Origin: Cylicocyclus nassatus
Taxonomy: Eukaryota > Nematoda > Chromadorea > Rhabditida > Strongylidae
DNA: 64,000 bases
NCBI GenBank assembly: GCA_958299035.1
Contig: CATQJL010000223.1
Coordinates: 45,930,162-45,994,161, forward strand
Direction: 5' to 3'
Positions 1 to 13,279 of this stretch are shown piece by piece. The notes under the pieces were generated by a model. The model ran no database searches, was not told where the DNA came from, and saw nothing but the letters and a program-made list of their open reading frames with translations. Positions within the stretch are counted from its first letter, which is position 1. Every line of letters begins with the position of its first letter. The position numbers and the translations under genes were made by a program.

Positions 1-780
1 CCGATTGCCACAAGCTGTCTCCAATGCTTTGTATCGCCGGTGAATTCGCAGGGTCGCCACGAAAGATGTTTAGAAAACGAGGGACGCAGATGATTAGAAC
101 ATAAAGATATAACGATCCCCCCCCCTCCCCCACCTCTCCTCCCCTGCGCAGAGGTAAGTCATACCGGCCTGCCTCGCTTAGCAGCTTGGGTTCTTCAGCA
201 TGGTGAAGTCGCCCACGCTCAGATTCATACTACAGATGGAAACAGGAAGACTGATGAACAAAAGAAACACACCGGTTCAGAGTTGAACCCACTGCTCGAC
301 TGAGAGGAAAGAAACTGGTTCTCGCTGTGGTGTAGTAAAAGACGTAAAAGAAATGCGCACTTCCGCAATTACACAAACCGAAAAAATTTCATGTTGGCCA
401 TCTCTCAAAGGTATATCCAGACTAATGGCGCCAAGCGCGAAGAAATAGCAGGATGGATTTCTCAACCTCGAGTGGATAATTTGTGTGCGGCCTGGGCAGT
501 GCATTAACTGGTCTCCCCATAATTTTATACATTTAAAAACCCATGTGCTCAAATATGCCTGGATACTGCCTCCAATACCTAAGCAGAAAATGGTAAGAAG
601 AATAATCTAGCCATACCAAACAAGCTATATATCACCGGTCCTGCCTTGAAACACTGATTGAAGAGAGATGAATGATGGATTGAAGCGGGGCAAACCTGGA
701 CGTGCTTGTAGATAAATGCAGAGGAAATATCGTATATACTTGTTAACTTGCCCATACATGTACCTACGTATTACCACATA
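1..780. other. No supportable gene
   Basis: I see no exon I can defend here. A short C-run lies near 117-125. The N-terminal half of the ALC1-like gene that starts at 3031 could lie in or left of this stretch, but I found no P-loop or DEAH-type helicase motif. Confidence 0.5.
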
Positions 781-788
781 TTTGCAGC

Positions 789-1655
789 CAGGGCCCGGCA
801 CCGATGGTTTGGGGTCAAACTGGACTTCGTTTTTGGAGTTAGAAGCAACGGGGACATCGTTTTTATGAGGTTCTGGAGGAAGCGCCAAAAAACACGACGA
901 ACATGTCAGGTTTCATGAGCTGAACGTGTTCTTTCGCAAGCGCGCGAATTTCAAATGCAAGACTCAAACAAACAAATGGCTTGTTTACAGCGCACAAACA
1001 ATCACATGGCTCCGAATTTGGGCTATGAGTATACAATATTACTCCAAACTATGTTATGTAAAAAGTTCCCAAAACTTATGTGTCTGAATACCCGTTCCGG
1101 ATTTGTTGGTTTCTAGACCAACCACCGAACCAACTGGGTTGGTTCGGAGCATAAATTTCGGAGAGTTCACATAAGTTTTGGACCTTTTTGATTTGGACGA
1201 TTAAAATGCTCAAAAATCTATTATATAGTGAAGAGAGTGAGTCAAACCATTGCCTCTCCTCTTCTTTTGAGCCAAAAGTAGTGCAAATCTATACGCCTTG
1301 ATAGATATTGCGCTCCAATCACACGCGGTGTCCTTTGAACTATGTGGCGAAAAATGCACTGCCAGATTGTTGAGGCCACAGATTTGGTTGGCCTAGGAGG
1401 TTCTCGACATTCTGAGCGCTAAAATGATACACTACCCAATGACAGAGCCTTTAATCAATTCGAAATGCTGTCTTTTTGCTTTTTTTGTTGTATTAGTTAC
1501 CTCAAAATGCGCTTTTTTCGCTTTTTTAATGTTATTTTGACTGATTAAGGGTTTCCCTACTGATTTTTACGTCAAGAGGGACTTCGTAAATTTTCGCGAA
1601 GTCATGGGGGACTTCGTTTCCAGAAACGCTTCAAACCAACGCGTGCCGGGCCCTG
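789..1655. mobile_element. Non-autonomous hAT-type element with 8-bp target duplication
   Basis: The ends are inverted repeats starting CAGGGCCCGGCAC, and the right end reads GTGCCGGGCCCTG. Both ends are flanked by the same 8 bases, TTTGCAGC, at 781-788 and 1656-1663. An 8-bp duplication with CAGGG ends is typical of hAT transposons. The 867-bp body has no transposase. It carries short subrepeats around GGGGACTTCGT and GGGGACATCGT, and an internal inverted repeat around 1060-1185. Confidence 0.85.
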
Positions 1656-1841
1656 TTTGCAGCAGTTTACAAACAAGTTAAGGCGGGGTCATCCACCCTA
1701 AACACCAACTCGCACAGCAGGGACTTTATGAATTGTGCTTTAGTACACAAATTTCTAACAATCTACAAATTATGATGTGTTTGGCATGTGTTCGCGCGAA
1801 ATATTAGCGGTGGAAAGTAAGTTCTTTCAAATGACCGCAAA

Positions 1842-2094
1842 CAGGGCTCCACAGGTGGCTTACAAGCAAGCAAGATGGATGTCGCTTTTGGGACGAAAAG
1901 CAAAGGGGGTCGTTTTTGTGGCCGAAAATACACAAAATTTCCGACGTCGACCTTTTTTTTAGTCGACGTTTCGTTTTTTGGAGAATTTTTACGGATTTTG
2001 GTCTGCGGTCAAAGGGGACTTCGTAAAAATCAGCAAAATTTAATGGGGACATCGTTTTTTGCATTTTCAACTAGCCACCTCGTGCCGAGCCCTG
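1842..2094. mobile_element. Short hAT-type element related to the one at 789
   Basis: Ends CAGGGCTCCAC and GTGCCGAGCCCTG are inverted and resemble the 789-1655 element. The flanks ACCGCAAA (1834-1841) and CCCGCAAA (2095-2102) match at 7 of 8 bases, consistent with an aged 8-bp duplication. The interior shares the GGGGACTTCGT/GGGGACATCGT motifs. At 253 bp it is a miniature derivative without coding capacity. Confidence 0.75.
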
Positions 2095-2147
2095 CCCGCA
2101 AATCCCGTACAGCAAGGATAAACGAGCAACACAAGCTCCGTTGCATC

Positions 2148-2765
2148 CGATGCAGAATTTATTCCTCTTTCCGTAACGATGTAATTCATGGAAACAGTGC
2201 CGAGATAACCTCTGGACATCACAACCCCTTTTTTTTTTCACCATGTCTGATTTTCGCTAAGTTTCAAGAAATTTATCTGAGGCTTTTGAGGGAGCTTTGC
2301 TAATCAGCATATAGAACAAACCTTTTGCCAGCTGAAGCAATTTTTTGCAGCGCTTGGCTTGTCTCTTAGGATTCCGAAATATATTTTTTAAACTAACCAA
2401 ATTTTATATTCGGCTTATTTTGATTCTCATTCTATGTTTTAATTTACTTTGTAAAGTTAGGTAATATTGAGCAACTTCAGCGTCCTGATTTTTCAGTATT
2501 TGGTGCAGTAACATGTTATGCGATTTTTCCAAAACTAAGGACTTTCGGAGAATTATTCAGCAAAATTCGATTAGCTAAAAAAAGAAAAATTGCTTTAGTT
2601 GGCAAAAGGTTTGCCCTACCTGCTGGCTATTGAAGCTCCCCCAAATCTCAAATAAGAATGTTGAAAATCAGCGAAAGTAGAGTTGTAGTTTCCAGCGATT
2701 ATCTCTGCACCTCATCGAATCCACAGGGAATATAGCATCTGGAAAGAGGAAAAAATTCTGCATCA
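2148..2765. repeat. Long imperfect inverted repeat
   Basis: The left arm around 2150-2340 (GATGCAGAATTTATTCCTC, then CAAACCTTTTGCCAGCTGAA) returns reversed around 2600-2760. The arms are diverged and the centre is near 2460. Probably an old fold-back element; I could not define its target duplication. Confidence 0.65.
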
Positions 2766-3030
2766 GACACAGCATGAACTGTTTGTTCATTTTTTATTCT
2801 ACCTTGTGACGCACTCATTTTTTGCCATAGCGTGAATCATGTTATTGAAAATTGTGTAAATTTCTACTTTGCCTCCAAAAAATCAAAAAAAAAATCAGCC
2901 ACATTTGTCGCTCACAACATAATCTACGTTAAACCAAGAAATCAATTCAACACGCTTTGTCCAGAATCCTTCAAAATTTGTTGAAGTTACACGTCCTAAA
3001 AATAGCGGCATAATCTCCACATACTTTCAG

Positions 3031-6163
<3,133 letters not shown>

Positions 6164-6796
6164 ACAAAATGACTGTCTGCATGCCGGCATTTGTTTGAAA
6201 TTATCACAAGTGCATTTAAGAACATTGCCATCTTTCAACTTTCTACTGGTCAATTACGAAGATGTTTGATGCTCACAAAAACTCAATCCTTAACTGCAAA
6301 GGAGTTGACCTTTTTTCTAGGGTGAGGTGAAAGTTTGAGAAGAGGAGAGGAAGTGGCAGACTGCGGGGAGAAGGGGGGGGGGGGGGGAAGAGGGAGGGGA
6401 AGGCGAGTGCAGTAGTAACTTGTTTTAATTTGTTAAAAATTCGAAAGTTTTGCAAGGTTTCAAGAATTCAAATTAGCTCTGTAACGAACTTTTTCTGTGC
6501 ATGACTGTGGCCATGCCCTTTTCCTTGAAATTTCGGAGTCATATGCTCGCGAAAGTTCTGGAAAGCGCAGCCAAAAAGCATTTTTCTTACCACCTTCGCC
6601 TCCCCCCCCCCCCCCCTCCAGAAAACATCTTCTAGCCCGCCTTTGGAGAAGATGATGGACAGAGTCTCAGAGAAGGATAAGCGTGAAAACATGTCTAGGC
6701 GCCACTATTTGAATTCTCTAAAAACAAACTATTATGAAAGGCCGATTCCTTTCTGGCTACTGATAATTTTATATGCAAGCGGATTATGCAAAATTT
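6164..6796. other. Intergenic, with a poly-G and a poly-C tract
   Basis: Contains 15-base runs of G (6373-6387) and C (6602-6616), about 215 bp apart. No coding exon was supported. Confidence 0.5.
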
Positions 6797-6805
6797 ATGA
6801 TTCTA

Positions 6806-6940
6806 GGGTAGAAGAACGAACGCCTCAATTAGGCATCGCCTCCGTGGCTGCTGGTCCTTTCGTCCTACCGTTGTGCATCGTGCTGGGACCAGTGGTCCCC
6901 GCGGAGGCGGTGCCTAATTGAGGTGTTCGTTCCTCCACCC
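6806..6940. mobile_element. 135-bp MITE with perfect 9-bp target duplication
   Basis: Terminal inverted repeats start GGGTAGAAGAACGAACGCCT on the left and GGGTGGAGGAACGAACACCT on the right (read inward). They extend through AATTAGGC and CGCCTCCG. The element is flanked exactly by ATGATTCTA at 6797-6805 and 6941-6949. A 9-bp duplication points to a Mutator-like (MULE) mechanism. No coding capacity. Confidence 0.85.
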
Positions 6941-7217
6941 ATGATTCTACCATTCAGAATCTATGGACTTCCGGACACACCTTCTCCTACCTGTCCATCC
7001 ACCATTGCAATGTTGTATAGTTTATGTACAAATTCTTGTCATATTGCATGTACTTAGAAGACATATATGTTCGAAGTTTGTAACGATGTTTACCTCCGTA
7101 CGATTGTAACTCATCTTTCGGACTAGCTTGTTTTGTTTCTAACGTTTTTTCTTCGTTTATCATGTATTTTCTTACCGTTAAAGAAGTTGCTTTATTACGC
7201 GAAAGTGGTCTTCACAG

Positions 7218-7381
7218 GTGTGCTCGTTTCAATAGCAGTAGGTGTGACATGCTTTCTTTCTGAGACGAATAAATACGATAGTTTGGGCGTCTCTCCACTG
7301 AGGACCACTTCTCGTAGAAGAAAAAGTGTGCAGTTTGTAGAAGAGAATAAAATTGTTGTTATTAGCGGTCTATGCTTTTGA
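7218..7381 (+). CDS. Possible coding exon with an RKSVQF motif, unknown
   Basis: A TTCACAG acceptor precedes an open frame ending in TGA at 7379-7381. The peptide has a hydrophobic stretch (VLVSIAVGVTCFL) followed by a basic SRRRKSVQFVEENKIVV. KSVQF fits the RVxF motif that docks protein phosphatase 1. I found no partner exon, so it may be a 3' terminal exon of an unseen gene or a chance ORF. Confidence 0.25.
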
Positions 7382-8280
7382 TTGCAGGGGACATTTTGAC
7401 AGTATGTACCATACATGTTGTGCTCGTTCCTCTTTTCCCTTTTTCCCTTTCATCTCCACGCTCAAAAACTGTCCCTACCGCATTTTTGGAACATGTTTGC
7501 CTTTTTAATGGTTGCTGAGTTGCCAATTAGATAGCTCGTTATAAAACTACCTCACTTCATTTATCATTCGTCTGCAATCTTGATTAAGCTCCGAATACTT
7601 CTTTCCGTAAGCTTGCATTGATAATTTCTCTTATTCTAAGTTTGGGCACCTAAAAATTCGAGCCACAATTAGTGCACTTTTTTCAACAATGACGATGGTG
7701 AAGTTTCTTCATAATAGTTTTTTTTTTTTGAAAAAATGTTCAAAAAAATCCCCAGAAGCAAATTTGCTTTGTATTGATTTGTGAAGTTTTGTTCTCCCCT
7801 CCGCCTCGCCTCCCCAGCTTGTGAAAATCAGGAATGATTTGGTAGAAGTAGTAGGCTTCAATTCTATCCCCGACTTCCTACCAACTTTTGCGTGAAATTG
7901 TGGTTGTCAAACATCTTCCTCTCATGAAGGCCTAGAAGAGAGTTTTCGAATAAGCGACTTATCGTTAGTCGGAATGTCAGCGCAGTTTTTATAGGTAAGA
8001 AAAAGCCACGTAGAAACTCTAAAAACCGTGTCCTGCGATTTTTGATAGCCGCAACATAAAAATTGAGTGTTCGGGACGACCGAGCTTGCCGCGCTCCAGG
8101 AAAAATCTGGCGGCGAAATGCGAACGCCAGCGCACAATTCGCTCCATGACCCGCTACCGTAATGCACTTGTGGCCTAAAATTTGCCAACCCCTCGTTTCA
8201 TTTGCTTGGTGCTCATTTACGTTTTCGGACTTACTAGGGTGACTTGATGATCGAATTTGATGTGCTCCTTTCTCTTTGTA
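7382..8280. other. Intergenic upstream of rpl-3
   Basis: AT-rich sequence with a short T-tract near 7717. No exon, RNA gene or clear repeat recognised. Confidence 0.5.
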
Positions 8281-8452
8281 TCATCGGCTCCCAGATTCGT
8301 GTGGAGGTGGGGTCTTGCCAACTCACCGCGTGGCGGTTTTTGTTAGCGAGAGATTACGAAAAGCAATGCTATGATGTGGAGGTTTAGCAAGTTTACATGT
8401 GTTATCAGGCAAAGTCTGCAATACACCTCCACACGAATCTGGGAGCCGATCA
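8281..8452. mobile_element. 172-bp TA-flanked MITE, copy 1
   Basis: Ends TCATCGGCTCCCAGATTCGT and TGATCGGCTCCCAGATTCGT (read inward) are near-perfect inverted repeats that continue through GTGGAGGTG. TA lies on both sides (8279-8280, 8453-8454), consistent with a Tc1/mariner-type TA duplication. It sits about 150 bp upstream of the rpl-3 leader acceptor. The copy at 11114 is the same length and orientation. Confidence 0.8.
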
Positions 8453-8596
8453 TATACCTCGTGTAGTGAGTAGGACTTGTTATGCTTGGGGCTGAGGGGC
8501 AAAGACAGAAATTCGTGCATTGTTGTAATGTGTTTTGTCTTCCTCGTCCTTCCCTACAAACGGCGTAATGTTATAGAAAGCTCGATATGTTGCGAT

Positions 8597-8607
8597 TTGC
8601 TTCCAGG
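8597..8607 (+). promoter_or_regulatory. Probable SL trans-splice acceptor of rpl-3
   Basis: TTGCTTCCAG is a good 3' splice site. It lies six bases before the ATG with no upstream donor exon in sight. This is the usual arrangement for a nematode mRNA receiving a spliced leader. Confidence 0.6.
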
Positions 8608-8612
8608 GTACA

Positions 8613-10448
8613 ATGTCGCACCGAAAATTCTCGGCGCCAAGGCACGGATCCATGGGATTTGCGCCCAAGAAGCGCTCTAGGACATATCGAGGAAGAATAA
8701 AGGCCTTCCCAAAAGATGACCCGTCAAAGCCGATTCATCTCACAGCGTTCCTCGGTTATAAAGCTGGAATGACTCACATCGTCCGTGAGGTGAGTGATCG
8801 ATTGAAAAGAAAACTCATCGTTAAACGGTTCCAACAATGAATTTATTGTTTCGCAGGTCGATAAACCAGGATCAAAGGTAAACAAGAAGGAGGTCGTAGA
8901 GGCTGTGACCATCATCGAGACTCCCCCGATGGTGATCGTCGGAATCGTCGGCTACATCGACACTCCACGAGGTCCACGTCCGTTCAAGTCTGTTTTCGCC
9001 GAGCACCTTAGCGAGGATTGCCGTCGTCGCTTCTACAAGAACTGGTTAGCTCCAAAGAATATATCTAGTCTTTTCTCTGTCTATTGGGCTGTTACAGTTT
9101 GAGGCAGAACGCAGTGTCATTCATTCATCTCCTCTGCGCTTTGTGCATGAGTATGATTGTTTGGCAAGTAATGATGATATCTTTCCGCTGCTCTTTGAGA
9201 GTAAGAAAGAATTTGAACTTGCTGTGGCACACGCGGCTACCTATGAGGTGCTGCGAAACCACGTAGTTCAATAGTCCATCTGTAGGTGCAAGTCGAAAAA
9301 GAAGGCGTTCACGAAGTACGCCAAGAAATGGCAAGATGAAGACGGCAAGAAGGTCATTGAATCCGATCTCAACAAGATGAAGAAGTACTGCTCTGCCATT
9401 CGAGTTGTTGCCCACACTCAGGTCAGATGATTAGCTTTTCTTCTAAAATTGAGAGTCTTTTCTTGAACGCTCGTCCTTCTATATCTGATTTCGAAAATAT
9501 GCAAGTTTTGCTAGTCAAATGTCTATCATGGCTCAGGTCAACTGCTCTCATTCAGATGAAAATCCTGAACCGCAAGCAGAAGAAGGCTCACCTCGTTGAA
9601 ATCCAAATTAACGGAGGAACAATTGAGGAGAAAGTGAACTGGGCTAGAGAACACCTTGAGAAGCAAGTTCCTGTCGACACCGTTTTCTCGCAAGATGAGA
9701 TGATTGATACTATTGGTGTAACGAAAGGACACGGATTCAAAGGTGTCACGAGCAGATGGGGTACTAAGAAGCTCCCACGAAAGACCCACAAAGGTCTCCG
9801 TAAGGTAATCACTCGCTTGTTTCTTTTCACCTGTCAGCTAAGACTGATTTGCCGTCAGGTTGCTTGTATTGGTGCATGGCATCCTTCTCGTGTTGCCTTT
9901 ACTGTGGCTCGCGCTGGTCAGAAGGGTTACCATCATCGCACACACAAGAACAATAAGGTGTACAGAATTGGACGTTCATGTCTTACACCAGAGGGCAAGA
10001 ACAATGGAGCTACTGAGTTCGATCTTACCGAGAAGAGTATCAACCCCATGGTAAGTTGGCTTTATTTTGGTGTGCCCTATGATGAGAAAGTCTGCAATTC
10101 CGTATTCCTGACGGAGACTTGTGTGGCTGAGGGTGTTTCTCTACGTTTCGTTGATATGTTCTTGTGTGCCAACTCAGTACTTCGTTGTAGGGTGGCTTCC
10201 CCCGCTACGGTGTGGTCAATCAAGATTACGTTATGCTGCGTGGAGCTGTTATGGGACCAAAGAAACGTTTGATCACCTTGAGGAAATCGCTTGTTACACA
10301 AACTAAGAGATTCGCTCATGAGAAGATCAACTTGAAATGGATCGACACGAGTTCGAAGACAGGACATGGTCGATTCCAAACTACCGCTGAAAAGAAGGCT
10401 TTCATGGGCAAGCTCAAAAAGGACTTCCTCGCAGAAAGCAAAGCCTAA
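8613..10448 (+). CDS. rpl-3: 60S ribosomal protein L3 (uL3)
   Basis: Six exons (8613-8789, 8857-9044, 9286-9421, 9556-9804, 9859-10050, 10191-10448) join in frame to 399 residues, the usual eukaryotic L3 length. L3 binds 25S/28S rRNA and helps shape the peptidyl transferase centre. Diagnostic segments are the start [96 protein letters not shown], and the end [19 protein letters not shown]. The start is supported by the conserved N-terminus and the acceptor six bases upstream. All introns are GT-AG. Introns 2 and 5 are long enough to carry snoRNA candidates. No breaks are seen, and the gene appears functional. Confidence 0.97.
9162..9224 (+). ncRNA. Possible C/D-box snoRNA in rpl-3 intron 2
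   Basis: ATGATGA (9171-9177, box C) and TTGA (9213-9216, a variant of box D CTGA) are bracketed by GCAAGT and ACTTGC, which form a 6-bp terminal stem. Ribosomal protein introns commonly host such RNAs. The non-consensus D box weakens the call, and I could not identify a guide target. Confidence 0.3.
10072..10137 (+). ncRNA. Possible C/D-box snoRNA in rpl-3 intron 5
   Basis: Box C ATGATGA is at 10079-10085. CTGA occurs at 10108-10111 and 10127-10130. GCCC before and GGGT after could pair as a short end stem. GTCTGCAATTC within it is complementary to a conserved 5.8S rRNA stretch as I remember it. The spacing to the CTGA does not obey the usual five-base rule, so this is tentative. Confidence 0.25.
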
Positions 10449-11113
10449 ATTGTTGATATATAATGTTATAAAGTTGTTGTTGTTAAATGTTCTAGTCAAT
10501 GGTGGAATTACTCGAAATACAGAGATAATTAGATAAGCTATTTTGCGAAGTACTCTGAATCTTTTTTACTCATCGAGCTTTTGGTAAGGATGATTGGGTG
10601 AACACCAACAGTGTTTGCCAGAGTATAGAGAATCATTACGACAGAAAACTGGCCAACTTTTCGCTATTGTAGTCAGTAATCATTTTGTTGTTCCTTCTCT
10701 CTTGGAGGATATCGATACAAAAGACCTTGGAATCATCATAATTATGGCACGGCTTCCATTCTTGCTCCATCAATAGATCTTTGCATGGATTCATTAAACT
10801 TGGAAGACTAAGAGAAGAGCGTTTGTTGCGAAGTGATGAGAAATGATAACCACATTTGAGTGAGATTCTTCGCGTTGGTGGTCAGCAGTGGGCACTGAAT
10901 AATTATGTTATCAGGTATCATCGGGAGACGCTCTTTTCGCACGGGCGGTCTCCAGAGTTTCCCTGAATTTGACCTGTCTTAACATGTAATGCACGCCGCA
11001 AATCTTTCCTCCCCCTCTTTTGCTTAGGCAAAAGCCGCCGCAGGGTGTGTCGCACGCGGCGGTGGTCCTGTGTGGGAAGCAGTACGGTCGTGCGAAACGT
11101 CCTACAACCGGTA
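10449..11113. other. Downstream of rpl-3, no gene
   Basis: No coding exon supported. The stretch 10911-11110 is GC-richer than its surroundings and abuts the MITE at 11114, so it may be a different old repeat. Confidence 0.4.
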
Positions 11114-11285
11114 TCATCGGCTCCCAGATTCGTGTGGAGGTGGAGTCTTGCCAACTCACCGCGTGGCGGTTTTTGCTGGCGAGAGATTACGAAAAGCAAT
11201 GCTATGACGTGGAGGTTTAGCAAGTTTACAAGTGTAATCAGGCAAAGTTTGCAATACACCTCCACACGAATCTGGGAGCCGATCA
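11114..11285. mobile_element. 172-bp TA-flanked MITE, copy 2
   Basis: Same ends, length and orientation as the 8281-8452 copy, with a handful of base differences. TA lies at 11112-11113 and 11286-11287. The two copies bracket rpl-3. Confidence 0.8.
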
Positions 11286-11619
11286 TAAATTGTAGGTTCT
11301 TCTTCTGTTTCTTGTTGCTCACTGTTCACTGCTATGAGTCGGTAGGCCAAATGTTTGCAATGTGTTGATGGGCTGCAAATATGTACGGGGCGAAAGGAGA
11401 TGATCCAGTGTATTGCTAGTGATGACTTTCTTGGGTTTATGCAATTCAAAGGCAGTGAGTGGCACGGGAGATTGCGACTGCGAACTTTCCACACCTGCAC
11501 GCCCTTCTGGATGCGCTGAGTCCAGTGCTATGCTTGAAATGTTAAAAAATGCTTTTTACGGCGTCTTCCTACCTTGGAGATAGCTGAAGGAATGGGCGAA
11601 GGATTAACGCCAACATCGC
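11286..11619. other. Intergenic, start of a repeat
   Basis: Ends with a stretch (GATGCGCTGAGTCCAGTGCT at 11512-11531) that recurs at 12270. No gene seen. Confidence 0.4.
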
Positions 11620-11689
11620 AATTGACTGCGTGAGCCGATCAGCCAATTACCGCCAAAATGGGTGGAGTTACAATCCTGCAGCCAGTCAC

Positions 11690-12245
11690 TGTTTATGGGT
11701 TGTTTCATACTGCCGCACTGACTGCAGCTGACTGCACTGACCGCAGCAGACTGCAGCAGACTGCAGCTGACCGCACTGACTGCAGCAAACTGCAGCTGAC
11801 CGCACTGACTGCAGCAGACTGCAGCTGACCGCAACGACCGCACAGATTGCTGCAACCTTTCTTAAAAGAGAAAACAAATGCGATTACGTCAAAACACCGT
11901 GATTTACGCCTAGGAAGTTCATACGTTCTGACTTACTCTTCTCAATCAGATTTTGGCGGTTGTTTTTCTTTGGTATGCTCATATTTGTTCTTATTCCTCA
12001 TTTATTGCGTATACCTGTTTTACTCTCGCTCATGTTGCCTTTTGGGTTAGGCATATATTGTTGTTGATTGTTTGGGGTACAACTATTTATCCTCTCCTTC
12101 TTTACGAAAGGATGCAGCGAATTGTGCGGCCCTTGCGGTCAGTGCGGTCATGCAGTCTGCTGCAGTCTGCTGCGGTCAGCTGCAGTCAGCTGCGGTCTGC
12201 TGCAGTCTGCTGCGGTCAGTGCGGGAGTCTGAAACAACCCCGCGA
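11690..12245. repeat. CTGCAG/CTGACCGCA arrays forming an inverted repeat
   Basis: Left arm 11720-11840 is an array of CTGCAG, CTGAC and CCGCA words. Right arm 12115-12225 is its reverse complement. The flanks GGGTTGTTTCATACTGCCGC and GTGCGGGAGTCTGAAACAAC also pair, so this is a large fold-back with a ~275-bp unique centre. The open frames here are repeat translations. Confidence 0.75.
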
Positions 12246-12269
12246 GCTATCCATCCCTCTTGGGCCTTC

Positions 12270-12560
12270 TGGATGCGCTGAGTCCAGTGCTGTGCTTGAA
12301 TCCTGTCGAAATTGTCAAAAAGTTTTTTATGGCGTTTTCCGGCTTTGGAGATTGCTATAGGGCCGGAGGAAAAATTTCCGCCAAAGGCCGATTGGTTGCG
12401 GTAGCGGGGTCACTTCACTCATTTTGGCGGCATTTGGCTGCCTCAGTTGCCGGGAATCGCTCAGCCCCTTCAGCATTCTCCAAAGCCGTAAAACGTCATA
12501 GAAAATACTTTTTTTGACTTCGAGAGATTTCAAGCACAGTATTGAACTCAATGCATACAA
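12270..12560. repeat. Fold-back repeat
   Basis: Sequence from TGTGCTTGAATCCTGTCGAA through GGCTTTGGAGATTGCT pairs with the reversed block 12470-12545 (CATTCTCCAAAGCCGTAAAA). The centre includes GCGGTAGCGGGG. The left end matches 11512-11600 directly. Confidence 0.65.
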
Positions 12561-12904
12561 AAGACCAAGAGCTTCGAGAAATTTGCCATCGGAGTACGTG
12601 GATGACATAGACTGTACATTTGTACTATGGAAATATCTATCAATGACAGCCGAGAATCGCGTCTAGTGAAAGACCGACGATTGCATTGTCAGTAAAGAGG
12701 AGTTCACCACATCATCATCTCTTATCGAAAATTGTTTGATAAGGTTCTCATTTATCGAAGTATCTTCGAGTCGTCAACCGACCAGACTGGCCAAAGATTG
12801 CGGACGCAAGGAGTAACTGGAATCTCACAAGATCACAACTGTACAGTAGCGATTTGTACTGCTACAAGCGTTTGGCGCGTACTGCGCAATCTACCTCAGA
12901 CAAT

Positions 12905-13180
12905 TCACCGGAACTTTCGCAGGACAAGCAGAACTTGCAGCGTTTCCGCACACTTTCTTAACCATTGAGAAAGTGCACGCTCCAGAATGCAAGGTTTCCG
13001 CAGGAAATTGAAGTCATAGCGATCGTAAACCGGAACTTCCGCAGCACTTTCCATAAAGCGCTGCGAAAGTGCAGTGAGGCTCGCAAGGTTTCCGCAGCAC
13101 TTTGACTCGCTAGCATTTCCGCAGGACTTTGAGAGCGCATGCACTTGCGATTGCGAAATAGCAAACGCAACATCAACAGC
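12905..13180. repeat. Cluster of short GCGGAAACCTTGC-type repeats
   Basis: Words such as AAGGTTTCCGCAG, CGGAACTTCCGCAGCACTTT and GCGAAAGTGC recur in both orientations. The same word family recurs at 17664-17815. Confidence 0.6.
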
Positions 13181-13279
13181 GCATAGCGCACTCTTTTCTT
13201 CCATACTGTTTCACTTCTGTTCCTTCTCTTTTTTTTCTTTCCTTCAATGTTGGCGTCAATAAACGTGTACTCATCCATA

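Noticed and set aside
9427..10272. 281-codon frame across rpl-3
   Set aside because: It reads through introns 4 and 5 of rpl-3. The spliced model gives the conserved L3 protein instead.
11604..11877. Cys/Ser/Gln-rich frames
   Set aside because: They are translations of the CTGCAG-type array.
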